From assembly GCA_039025395.1 (NCBI GenBank), contig JBCCOK010000002.1:74621-138620 (forward strand): a DNA stretch of 64,000 nt. Direction: 5' to 3'. The translations under genes and the position numbers were made by a program. The stretch is from Hoeflea_A sp039025395 (lineage in GTDB: Bacteria; Pseudomonadota; Alphaproteobacteria; Rhizobiales; Rhizobiaceae). A model generated the notes under the pieces. It saw nothing but the letters and a program-made list of their open reading frames with translations. It searched no databases and had not been told where the DNA came from. Shown piece after piece: positions 34,369 to 41,527 of this stretch; position 1 is the first letter of the stretch; each line of letters starts with the position of its first letter.

Positions 34369-35574
34369 CTACTGGATAAGGCCCGCTTCCTTTGCCGAGG
34401 TGGTGTAGGCGGCGGCAATATCCTTAAGCGTCGTCTCGGCATCCTTGGCGCCGGTCAGGTAATCGGCCACGCCGTTGCCCAGCGCAGTGTGCATCAGGCC
34501 CATCTGGGAACTGGCAGGATATGGCAGGGCACCGGCCTGAGCGGTTTCAACGACGCCGACGGCCAGCGGTCCGGGCTCATAGCCCTGGATGAGCCAGACG
34601 GCGACATCATTGTTGGCTTCAACCATCGCCGGCGTCATGCCGTTCATGGCGACACGAAACGCCGCTTCGGCCTCTTCGTCCGAGGCATTTTTCGCAATTA
34701 CAATCCCGTCCCACCAAAGTGTGGACGCTGCGCGCTCTGCCGCTTTAGGGGCACCGGCCATCTTGACCTTGCCGACCACCTGCGACTCGTTCGGATCGTC
34801 CATGGCACCGGCGCGGCTGGCCCATAGATTGGCCATGGCGATCTTTCCCTGCTGGAATTGCTGCTGAACATAGGTCGAATCCGATACGAGGTATTCCGGA
34901 TCCATGAACGCGGTCAGCTTCTTGAGCATGTCCAGCGTTGCCACGCCCTGCTCATTGTCGATTGTCGGCGTATTGTCGTCGGCGAAGAACTGGCCGCCCA
35001 TGCCGAGATACATGTTGATGAATTCCTCACCGAGGTTCCATCCGGTCTTGAAGGTGCCGCCAATAGGATATTCGACAATGCCGGCTTCCTTGATCTTTGC
35101 TGCGGCTTCAAGCACTTCGTCATAGGTTGTCGGCACAGATATACCGAGGTCGTTGAAGATGTCCTCGCGGTACATCAGGTGCTGGGCATTGACCATCATC
35201 GCGATCGCCATGACCTGACCGTCGATCTTTATCAGCTGGTTCGGCGTGAGGTTCTGCCCGTATTTCTCAACCAAGTCGTCCAGAGGCCGGATCGTGCCTT
35301 CATTCAACAACGGAACCATGGTGCCATTCGCGACACCGCCGATCTGGTAGAGCGACGGATTCGCTGCGAAGGCGGCCGGTTGTTTGGTCCGGAACTCCTG
35401 GTCCAGTTCGGCTTCGAAGTCGCCGCACTCGGCCATGGCATCGGTGACCGCTTTCCAGGCTTCAAACCCGGCCGAAAGCGACTTGACCGGCACCGTGTTT
35501 TCAAAGTCGCAGGCGGCGGCCACGCCCGTAACGGCCAACGACATTGCGCCGGCAAGAAGAAGCTTTTTCAACAT
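34369..35574 (-). CDS. ABC transporter extracellular sugar-binding protein (family 1)
   Basis: The ATG at 35574 gives 401 residues with a clean Sec signal (MLKKLLLAGAMSLAVTGVAA, cleavage before Cys-Asp or just before). The frame extends upstream to 35598 without signal character. Family-1 features include the GGVANGTMVPLLNEGTIRPL, then DDLVEKYG region, HLMYREDIFNDLGI (~125), a Trp-rich lobe (SRAGAMDDPNES, STLWWDG) and a late helix FRVAMNGMTP. It is periplasmic and delivers substrate to the CUT1 permeases. The Cys directly after the signal could be a lipid anchor, but the preceding AA-C is only a weak lipobox. Ligand unknown. Confidence 0.92.
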   Translation of the reverse strand: MLKKLLLAGAMSLAVTGVAAACDFENTVPVKSLSAGFEAWKAVTDAMAECGDFEAELDQEFRTKQPAAFAANPSLYQIGGVANGTMVPLLNEGTIRPLDDLVEKYGQNLTPNQLIKIDGQVMAIAMMVNAQHLMYREDIFNDLGISVPTTYDEVLEAAAKIKEAGIVEYPIGGTFKTGWNLGEEFINMYLGMGGQFFADDNTPTIDNEQGVATLDMLKKLTAFMDPEYLVSDSTYVQQQFQQGKIAMANLWASRAGAMDDPNESQVVGKVKMAGAPKAAERAASTLWWDGIVIAKNASDEEAEAAFRVAMNGMTPAMVEANNDVAVWLIQGYEPGPLAVGVVETAQAGALPYPASSQMGLMHTALGNGVADYLTGAKDAETTLKDIAAAYTTSAKEAGLIQ

Positions 35575-35637
35575 CTTTTGATCTCCTAGCTGTTCCACGC
35601 GCCTTTGCAGCGCACCTCTGGTTGTTTCGGCAATTCT

Positions 35638-36693
35638 CTAAGCGGCAAGCCGCGTGCCGTTTTCATGGTTGAAAAGATGGCAAATTTCCTTCGGGATACT
35701 CAGTCCGACCGTTTCGTCGATCTCGATCCTGAAGTCCTTGCTGGCTTTTACCGACACGAGGCCGCCCCCGGCCTTAACGGTAATCATTGTAGCGTCGCCC
35801 AAAAGCTCCATCGTATAGACGGGCGCTTCGATCTCGGCGGTACCTTCGCTCGGTGCAACGGCGGCATCTTCAGCGCGAAATCCGAGCGTGACGACGCCAT
35901 CCGGACCCTCGAGGCCGCGGATCGTCACGTTTTCTGCCGTGAAGGTTCCGTTCTCAAGCGTGCCTTCCACCAGGTTCATGGCAGGTGAACCGATGAAGCC
36001 GGCCACGAAGGTGTTGGCTGGCCGGTCATAGATCTCGGTTGGCGTGCCGACCTGCTGAATGATCCCCTGTTTCATAACGACAACACGGTCGGCCAGCGTC
36101 ATGGCCTCAATCTGGTCATGGGTCACGTAGATCGTCGTGACCTGCAGTTCGTGCTGAAGGTTCTTGATCTGGGCGCGCGTCGACACCCGAAGCTTGGCAT
36201 CGAGATTGGAGAGCGGCTCGTCCATCAAGAACACGTTGGGCTCACGCACAATGGCGCGCGCTAGAGCCACGCGCTGGCGCTGCCCGCCTGAAAGTTCGGC
36301 AGGTTTGCGGTGCAGAAACTCCGTGAGTTCGACCATTTCGGCCGCCCGCATCACCCGCTGATCATGGCTTGCAGGATCGACCTTTCGCACTTTCAGCGGA
36401 AAGCGGATGTTTTCGTATACGTTCATGTTGGGATAAAGGCCGTAGGACTGAAACACCATGGCGATGTCGCGGTCTTTGGGATCGAGATCGTTCACCACCT
36501 GCCCGCCGATGACAATCTCGCCGCCGGTTGCATCTTCAAGTCCGGCAATCATGCGCATGGTTGTTGTCTTGCCGCAGCCGGAAGGGCCCAGCAAGACGAG
36601 AAACTCTTGGTCTGCAATGGTGAGGTTGAAATTGTCCACGCCGACAAATGCGCCCCACTGCTTCGACACGTTCCTAAGCTGTATTTCGGCCAA
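35638..36693 (-). CDS. Sugar ABC transporter ATP-binding protein (MalK/UgpC type)
   Basis: I place the start at TTG 36693, because GGGAGG lies just 5 bases upstream and the protein then begins with the family-typical AEIQLRNVSKQWG. The ATG at 36732 falls inside an operator-like palindrome. This gives 351 residues. Walker A is GPSGCGKTTT, the signature LSGGQRQR, Walker B FLMDEPLSNLDA, the H-loop THDQIEA, and a C-terminal TOBE region ends in GTRLAA. It is first in the 14-gene minus-strand cluster and divergent from the NTF2-like gene at 36890. The use of TTG would moderate its translation. Confidence 0.92.
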   Translation of the reverse strand: MAEIQLRNVSKQWGAFVGVDNFNLTIADQEFLVLLGPSGCGKTTTMRMIAGLEDATGGEIVIGGQVVNDLDPKDRDIAMVFQSYGLYPNMNVYENIRFPLKVRKVDPASHDQRVMRAAEMVELTEFLHRKPAELSGGQRQRVALARAIVREPNVFLMDEPLSNLDAKLRVSTRAQIKNLQHELQVTTIYVTHDQIEAMTLADRVVVMKQGIIQQVGTPTEIYDRPANTFVAGFIGSPAMNLVEGTLENGTFTAENVTIRGLEGPDGVVTLGFRAEDAAVAPSEGTAEIEAPVYTMELLGDATMITVKAGGGLVSVKASKDFRIEIDETVGLSIPKEICHLFNHENGTRLAA

Positions 36694-36725
36694 ACTCGAC
36701 CTCCCGGCGCCCCTGCGATGCTTAT

Positions 36726-36743
36726 TTTGCATTCCTATGCAAA
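36726..36743. promoter_or_regulatory. Operator-like palindrome TTTGCAT-N4-ATGCAAA (site 1)
   Basis: The 7-bp arms are exact reverse complements around TCCT. It lies 33 bp upstream of the ATPase TTG start, where a repressor would block the minus-strand operon. It shares TTGCAT-N4-ATGCAA with site 2, with centres 55 bp apart. Confidence 0.7.
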
Positions 36744-36781
36744 CAAGTTAGACACAGTCTGCTGACTTTGGCAACGATTCA

Positions 36782-36797
36782 TTGCATACGCATGCAA
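36782..36797. promoter_or_regulatory. Operator-like palindrome TTGCAT-ACGC-ATGCAA (site 2)
   Basis: Exact 6-bp arms with the same sequence as site 1 flank a spacer whose central dinucleotide is CG, as in many LacI-family operators. It sits about 92 bp upstream of the divergent gene at 36890. Two sites 55 bp apart could support looping or coordinated control of both directions. Confidence 0.7.
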
Positions 36798-36889
36798 AAT
36801 CTGTGGACTTAGCGTGTCGGTTTGAGCTAGAGCGAAATGGCAGCGTGACGTAGTGACGGGCATTTTCATCGAAGCAGGAGGCGCGTGCG

Positions 36890-37888
36890 ATGGACGCAAT
36901 TCAGGCAGCCAAGGAGACCGTGCGCCGGTTTCATGCAGCGCTCGACAATGCTGCGCCGGACAGTGTGGCCACCGTTATGGACAACGCCGTCACGGATGAA
37001 TTCTTGTGGCGCGGCGTCCATCCCTTTGGCGAAATCAAGGATGCGCAAGCTGTCGCAGAGGTGTTCTGGTCACCTCTGAAAAGCTGCATGGCACGGATGC
37101 AAAGGCGGGACGACATTTTCTTTGCGGGCCGCAATGAAATTGACAATTGGGAAACGATCTGGGTCGTTGCCATGGGCCACCTGATGGGACTGTTCGACGC
37201 GCCGTGGCTTGACATCCGGCCTACAGGCCGGATCGCAATGCTACGCTATTGCACCTTCCATCGCATCGATAGCGGCCAGATCGCGGAAACCGTCATGCAT
37301 GTCGATATCCCGCATCTCATGGCGCAGGCCGGGCAGAGCCCGTTTCCGCCCCAGACAGGTGTTCATCTTATCCAGCCGGGACCGATGACCCATGACGGGC
37401 TGTTGTTCGAGCCGAAGCCACAAGAAGAGGCAACGGCAACGCTGAATGCGATCAACGCGATGGTGCGAACCCTGAACGACTGGAAATCCGGCATGCCGCT
37501 GGAGGAGGAACTGGCGCTCGACTGGCATGACGACATGATCTGGTGGGGACCGGAAGGTATCGGTTCAACCTACACGATCGAGCGCTACGCCAAACAGCAC
37601 TCCGCGCCCTTCCGTGCGGGATTTTCGAACCGCGCGTGGACAGGACACATCGCCCGGCTGGCCGAGGGCCACTATGGCGGCTTCTTTGGCTGGCCCAATT
37701 TTACAGCCGAACCCACGGGCAGTTTCATGGGGATGCCGGCGACAGGACGCGCCGGCGATTTCCGCGTCATCGACATCTACCGACGCTCGGGCGACAAGCT
37801 GGCCGAGAACTGGATCTTCATTGACCTGCTTCATTTCTGGAAACAGCAGGGTCTCGATGTACTCGGCCGTCACCGCGACATGCGGTAA
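36890..37888 (+). CDS. Tandem NTF2-like (SnoaL-type) protein C
   Basis: AGGAGG at 36876-36881 is 8 bases before the ATG and fixes the start; the protein has 332 residues. Two NTF2-like halves are visible. The first has VRRFHAALDNAAPDSVATVM, then DEFLWRGVHPFGE. The second has WHDDMIWWGPEGIGSTYTIER, FMGMPATGRAGDFRVIDIYR, then ENWIFIDLLHFWKQQGLDVL. The second half parallels protein B closely (WYGPSGIGTGRGIEGF and the same C-terminal block). It is divergent from the importer operon and shares its operator region, so it should be induced together with it. It probably acts early on the imported compound; reaction unknown. Confidence 0.77.
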   Translation: MDAIQAAKETVRRFHAALDNAAPDSVATVMDNAVTDEFLWRGVHPFGEIKDAQAVAEVFWSPLKSCMARMQRRDDIFFAGRNEIDNWETIWVVAMGHLMGLFDAPWLDIRPTGRIAMLRYCTFHRIDSGQIAETVMHVDIPHLMAQAGQSPFPPQTGVHLIQPGPMTHDGLLFEPKPQEEATATLNAINAMVRTLNDWKSGMPLEEELALDWHDDMIWWGPEGIGSTYTIERYAKQHSAPFRAGFSNRAWTGHIARLAEGHYGGFFGWPNFTAEPTGSFMGMPATGRAGDFRVIDIYRRSGDKLAENWIFIDLLHFWKQQGLDVLGRHRDMR

Positions 37889-37966
37889 GCCCAATCACGC
37901 CGGGCCTTTATGGGGCGTTGTTGACGGCGTCCACCGAACTTCCTGTTCGCTCGGAGCAATGAAACC

Positions 37967-37990
37967 GGGGCGGCCGTCGGGAGCCGCCCC
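37967..37990. terminator. Strong hairpin between convergent genes
   Basis: Arms GGGGCGGC and GCCGCCCC (8 bp, perfect) enclose an 8-nt loop, 8 bp from the OmpA-like stop. Only a short T-rich tail (GGTTTCATT on the minus strand) follows, so intrinsic termination would be moderate. It may serve both converging transcripts. Confidence 0.5.
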
Positions 37991-37998
37991 AACCGTTA

Positions 37999-38568
37999 TT
38001 AGAAGCCAATATTGATCAGTTGGACCCGCCTGTTTACCGCCGCATCCGGGTTGGCCGGGTCGCGTAGCTCCTCCTCGCCTAGACCGGCGGACAGCAACCG
38101 GCCCGGATCGATTCGGAACGTGGTTGAGAGCGCATTGCGTACCGCTTCTGCGCGCCGCTGCGACAGTTCGAGATTGTATTCGCGGGTACCCCGCGCGTCC
38201 GTGTGGCCGATGATCAGAAACTTCTGACCGAGCAAATACGGCGTATGCAGCGCGTCGGCGATAGCGCCCATTGCCTCATAGGAGCTCGGATTGATCCGAT
38301 CGGAATCGAAATCGAAGTTGATCTCGACGTTGAACTGGCGAAGATTCTCCATCAGGTTCGCCATTGGCACGCCCTTGGGCGCGTTCTCGCCGGGATTGCG
38401 CTGGATGTTCTCCAGCGCCATGGCCCGGATGTCCTGCGGGTTGAGCGTTGCTTCCCGTTCAACGCCCTGCAGCGATTCGACAATCTCCTGCGTGGAGATG
38501 ATGTTCTGGGCACCTGCGGTTGCTGCCGCCAGGGTCACGGCTACAACCGCTATTGTGAGTCTGCGCAT
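37999..38568 (-). CDS. OmpA family protein
   Basis: The ATG at 38568 follows GGGAG; the longer frame starts only with TTG. The protein has 189 residues with a Sec signal (VAVTLAAATAGAQ), a ~60-residue linker with an ENIQRNPGENAPKG segment, and a C-terminal OmpA peptidoglycan-binding domain. That domain includes NFDFDSDRINPSS, IIGHTDARGTREYNLELSQRRAEAV (shown in two parts: IIGHTDARGTREYN and LELSQRRAEAV) and NRRVQLINIG. There is no beta-barrel, so it is a periplasmic cell-wall tether. It is followed upstream on the same strand by a cysteine-rich secreted protein, with 34 bp between them, which suggests one transcript. Confidence 0.9.
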   Translation of the reverse strand: MRRLTIAVVAVTLAAATAGAQNIISTQEIVESLQGVEREATLNPQDIRAMALENIQRNPGENAPKGVPMANLMENLRQFNVEINFDFDSDRINPSSYEAMGAIADALHTPYLLGQKFLIIGHTDARGTREYNLELSQRRAEAVRNALSTTFRIDPGRLLSAGLGEEELRDPANPDAAVNRRVQLINIGF

Positions 38569-38602
38569 GGCACTCCCTTTCAAAATATGCAGGGTCTATT
38601 GA

Positions 38603-39022
38603 TCACCGGTAACCGGCGTCTGTGATGGCCTGGGAACAGCGATCGCTGAGCCGGGTCTTGTTCAGCAGGCACTGCAAGGTGAATCCCTTGCCGCGGGTTA
38701 CCCTCGGGCATAGCCTGTTGACGTCGGCGGCACATAGTTGCGGAACCGCTTCCTGTGCTGCAAACCTCGCCTGCAGTGCCAGATAAGCCGCTACATAGTC
38801 CGCCTTGCAGGTGTCGGATACATCGGCGGCGTTGTCGGCGAGGCAGCTCTCGATGCGGCCATTCCCGAGATTGACGTTTTTGCAGTATTTCTCGATGTCG
38901 GGTCCGCAGCTCTTCACAAGAATACTCATCGCGTCAGCATAGCCCATGGTTTGAGCCTGGGCGGGTCCACCCGCTATCAGCATAGCCAGCGCAATAAGCG
39001 CGCCACTCAGAAGTCTTTGCAT
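38603..39022 (-). CDS. Secreted cysteine-rich repeat protein
   Basis: ATG 39022 lies 8 bases after GGGAGG; a GTG three codons earlier is less likely. The 139-residue protein has a Sec signal ending at GGPAQA. Two cysteine-rich repeats follow: CGPDIEKYCKNVNLGNGRI, then ESCLADN...C, and CAADVNRLCPRVTRGKGFT, then LQCLLN...C. Each has the Cys-x6-7-Cys-x-n-Cys-x-n-Cys spacing of the GLG1/Cys-rich-FGFR-like repeat. The even cysteine count implies periplasmic disulfides. It probably works at the cell surface with the OmpA-like partner; the molecular role is unknown. Confidence 0.78.
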   Translation of the reverse strand: MQRLLSGALIALAMLIAGGPAQAQTMGYADAMSILVKSCGPDIEKYCKNVNLGNGRIESCLADNAADVSDTCKADYVAAYLALQARFAAQEAVPQLCAADVNRLCPRVTRGKGFTLQCLLNKTRLSDRCSQAITDAGYR

Positions 39023-39465
39023 GTCCTTCACCTCCCTTTTTTGCCACTATTCCTTATCCGGAGAAGCGTTTCAACAACCGGTCCGCATGCGCATACAGAA
39101 TTATTCAGTCTTTCTCTTCCTCAAGCCGACCTACCCAGTTGGGATTTTCTACTGTAACTGAGATTGGCATATCGCCCTTTGCCCTCCAAGTCCGAGCCTT
39201 CCGCCGGCCTTGGACGACCTTTTTTCCAAGCCCATGGCCAGTTGCAGAGCCTTCGTCGCCCAACATGATGCATTGGAACGGACATCGGACTTCCCGAAAC
39301 ACTCGGTTTCGGTATAGGGCGAGCGAATGCGCCTGACGTCTGGTCGAACAGCCATGTCAGCCATGTCAGAGGTCGGCGTTTTGCGAAGACCTCTGACGCA
39401 AAGCAGCAACGCAGACGCCCTCCTCCAGGCCGAGCGGACTTTCGCACCGATCAAGCCGAGCGATG
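39023..39465. other. Gene-free stretch with tandem repeat and hairpin
   Basis: Small open frames exist on both strands (for example minus 39105-39302 and 39149-39469), but none has family character or a good ribosome-binding site. Two structures are visible: a 9-bp unit CAGCCATGT repeated 2.3 times (39349-39369), and directly after it a perfect 9-bp inverted repeat TCAGAGGTC/GACCTCTGA (39366-39374/39388-39396) with a 13-nt loop. The stretch could be remnant coding DNA. Confidence 0.4.
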
Positions 39466-39996
39466 TCATCGCCTTATCAAGCCAAGCCCTTTCGCAAGGC
39501 TGTATTTATCCCAGTTGAACCAGCTTTCCGCTATCTTGCCCGCTTCAAACCGGTCCATCGTTATGCCGGTCCATGTGATGCGTTGACGCGTCGGTGCAGC
39601 CCCGGCGTAATGACCCGTGTGGTCAGCGGAAATCTGCCAGCGCGTGCAAACGATGTCCGCTTGTTCAACCTGTTCGAAAAGGTCGACCCGGGCATTGGAA
39701 AAGCCCGCGTCAAATTTCTGCAGCATCGCTTCCCAATCGGCAAGGTCGAGATACTGAGCACCGCCTGTGCCGCCGCGATGGCTCTCGCGGTCATGGCTTG
39801 CAACAACGCGCTCATGATAGGTTTCAAGGATTGCCTTCCACCCGGACGGATGGCTGGGATTCACGGTTTCGAACGGGCCTGGTTGCTGGTGAATCCGGCA
39901 TGCCGCGGCAAAAATGTCCGCCGCGCGATCGCTGCTGTCGCTGCTGAAGAGTTCGATAGCGCGTCGCGCCAGGACCTTGGGATCTTCATCTGACAC
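39466..39996 (-). CDS. SnoaL-like ester cyclase-type protein, GTG start
   Basis: AGGAGG nine bases upstream selects the GTG at 39996 (protein begins VSDEDPKVLARRAIELF), giving 176 residues. A single NTF2-like domain carries FAAACRIHQQPGPFETV, EAMLQKFDAGFSNARVDLFEQVEQ (two adjacent stretches: EAMLQKFDAGFSN and ARVDLFEQVEQ), a CTRWQISADHTG strand and RITWTGITMDRFEAGKIAESW. The last is the classic SnoaL C-terminus. It lacks the DFW/AQLG block of the catabolic-cluster paralogues, so it belongs to the separate SnoaL/ester-cyclase branch. It follows the AEC transporter gene by 46 bp and is probably cotranscribed. Function unknown. Confidence 0.78.
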   Translation of the reverse strand: MSDEDPKVLARRAIELFSSDSSDRAADIFAAACRIHQQPGPFETVNPSHPSGWKAILETYHERVVASHDRESHRGGTGGAQYLDLADWEAMLQKFDAGFSNARVDLFEQVEQADIVCTRWQISADHTGHYAGAAPTRQRITWTGITMDRFEAGKIAESWFNWDKYSLAKGLGLIRR

Positions 39997-40042
39997 GGGT
40001 ATTAGCCTCCTGAGCCGGACCCAAGCGAGCACATTGCGACCC

Positions 40043-41005
40043 TCATACGCCCCAAATCAGCTTACATAACAGCAACGTCAGCGGTATGGTGATCGCCCCA
40101 AGGATCGTCGTCAAGACCACGATTTCACCGGATTCATGCGCGTAGGCTTTGACTTCCTGCGAGAGGGCGTAGGCAACGACAGCCGTGGGTACGCTGAAGA
40201 GCAATACGAGCGAGGTTGCCGAATGCGGATCAAGATCGAGCAGCAGCGCAATGCCAATCGCAATGACAGGCACGACCAGAACCTTCGCTATCGACATCAG
40301 CCAAATCTCCATCCCCCAGTTTGCGGGCTTTATCTGACGAATTGACAGCCCGACCGCGATCAGCCCTGCCGGGACAACCGATTTTCCGATCGTGTCGAGC
40401 GGAGACTGCAGAATATCGGGAATGCTGATGCTGAGCAGCAGAAGCGCAAGGCCAAGCAGCGACGCAATGATGAGCGGATTGGTGATTGTCTCCTTGGCAC
40501 CATGCAGGATCGCTTCAACCGGGCTCGCAGCGGATTTGCTTCCGTCGCCTGAGATGCCGTGAAGGAAAAGCACGAATGGAGTCAACAACAGGTAGCTGAC
40601 AAAACCGTTGATCACCAGCGCCGGCGTTCCTTGAGTCCCCACCGCCGATATGACAAGCGGCAAGCCGATGATGATGAGATTGAACTTGGCAACGGTAAAT
40701 CCGGCAAAGGCACTGTCGCCAAGGGAGCGCCGAAGCAGATAGCGGTGAATGAATACGATACCCGCAAACGCCACCGCATAGGCGAGGATTGTCGCAAGGA
40801 AGAGCTTCGGCTGAAGGATTTCTTCAAGCTTTGAATCCGCGATGGACAGGATCAGGCTGGCCGGAGCCGCCAGATAGACCACATAGCGCGTCAGCACCAG
40901 TTCGGAATTTTCCGGAAATTTCAGGTAAAGCCGCGCAAGCCACCCAATGACTGCGATCAGCACAATCGGGAAGGTGATTTCGAATGCGCTCAAAAGATCT
41001 GACAT
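40043..41005 (-). CDS. AEC (auxin efflux carrier) family transporter
   Basis: From the ATG at 41005 the protein has 320 residues, the usual AEC length, with about ten TM segments in two inverted halves of five. Family segments seen: TFPIVLIAVIGWLARLYL at the start, FTVAKFNLIIIGLPLVI (~100) with the conserved Asn-rich crossover, and SVPTAVVAYALSQEV (~270) near the second crossover. AEC transporters move small carboxylates such as malate or malonate, and auxin-like acids. A possible AEC/SnoaL-like bicistron would couple export or import of an acid to its metabolism. A 12-codon longer frame to 41041 has little support. Confidence 0.87.
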   Translation of the reverse strand: MSDLLSAFEITFPIVLIAVIGWLARLYLKFPENSELVLTRYVVYLAAPASLILSIADSKLEEILQPKLFLATILAYAVAFAGIVFIHRYLLRRSLGDSAFAGFTVAKFNLIIIGLPLVISAVGTQGTPALVINGFVSYLLLTPFVLFLHGISGDGSKSAASPVEAILHGAKETITNPLIIASLLGLALLLLSISIPDILQSPLDTIGKSVVPAGLIAVGLSIRQIKPANWGMEIWLMSIAKVLVVPVIAIGIALLLDLDPHSATSLVLLFSVPTAVVAYALSQEVKAYAHESGEIVVLTTILGAITIPLTLLLCKLIWGV

Positions 41006-41527
41006 TCGCCACGAACCACTCAGTCCAGGTCTGCGTTCCAACCACCTTCAGTGCTTGTTCACGCCAAGGTTGTTTGCAAGTGGCATGCAAGTCAAGGTCT
41101 CAAGCCCATCAGGTCCCAATCTACTGTCCAGCTTGATCCGCTCGCTGCGTGTCAGAACGCGCTAATGCCTCTTAAAAATGGTGCTGGTTAACAATACGCA
41201 TTCGTCTCGCGGCGGCGTGGTTTACTCGTCCAGACCACTCTTTTGGAACGCGCGGATTCTGACGGCTTCGGCACTGCCGCAGATAAACACAAAAAAGCGC
41301 AATGGTTATGCGCATAAATGTATTTTTACCCGGTTCGGCGTTCTCCTATGGTTTGAGACAAATAATCGGGCGCCTGCGATACACTTGGAAAATCATGCCA
41401 TCGCAAAAACTGGCAGGCGATTGAGGACAGACCCGCAACAGCTTTGCGAACATTGCCGGCAGGAATTCGGTTACCCTTGTTCGCGAGCCTGGCCGTTCGA
41501 TCCGATGAAGCATTGTGAGGAAAGATC
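41006..41527. other. 522-bp intergenic region between divergent genes
   Basis: The region separates the AEC transporter and the DUF3604 gene. Open frames inside it show no family character. Two weak sites were seen: TTGCA-N7-TGCAA at 41074-41090, near the AEC start, and the perfect 12-bp palindrome TTATGCGCATAA at 41306-41317. Both could be protein-binding sites for divergent promoters. Confidence 0.4.
41306..41317. promoter_or_regulatory. Perfect 12-bp palindrome TTATGCGCATAA
   Basis: It is self-complementary with no spacer and lies about 210 bp upstream of the DUF3604 gene, in A+T-rich flanks. It could be an operator; no cognate regulator gene is adjacent. Confidence 0.3.

Noticed and set aside
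33655..34827. 390-codon open frame on the plus strand
   Set aside because: It spans two minus-strand transporter genes and their gap, with highly charged, motif-free sequence.
39105..39469. Small minus-strand genes in the gap after the cysteine-rich protein
   Set aside because: The two overlapping frames lack ribosome-binding sites and family features, and their residue composition is random-like.
41074..41090. Third copy of the cluster's operator (TTGCA-N7-TGCAA)
   Set aside because: Arm spacing is one base longer than in the twin sites and the inner bases differ, so it is not counted as the same motif.
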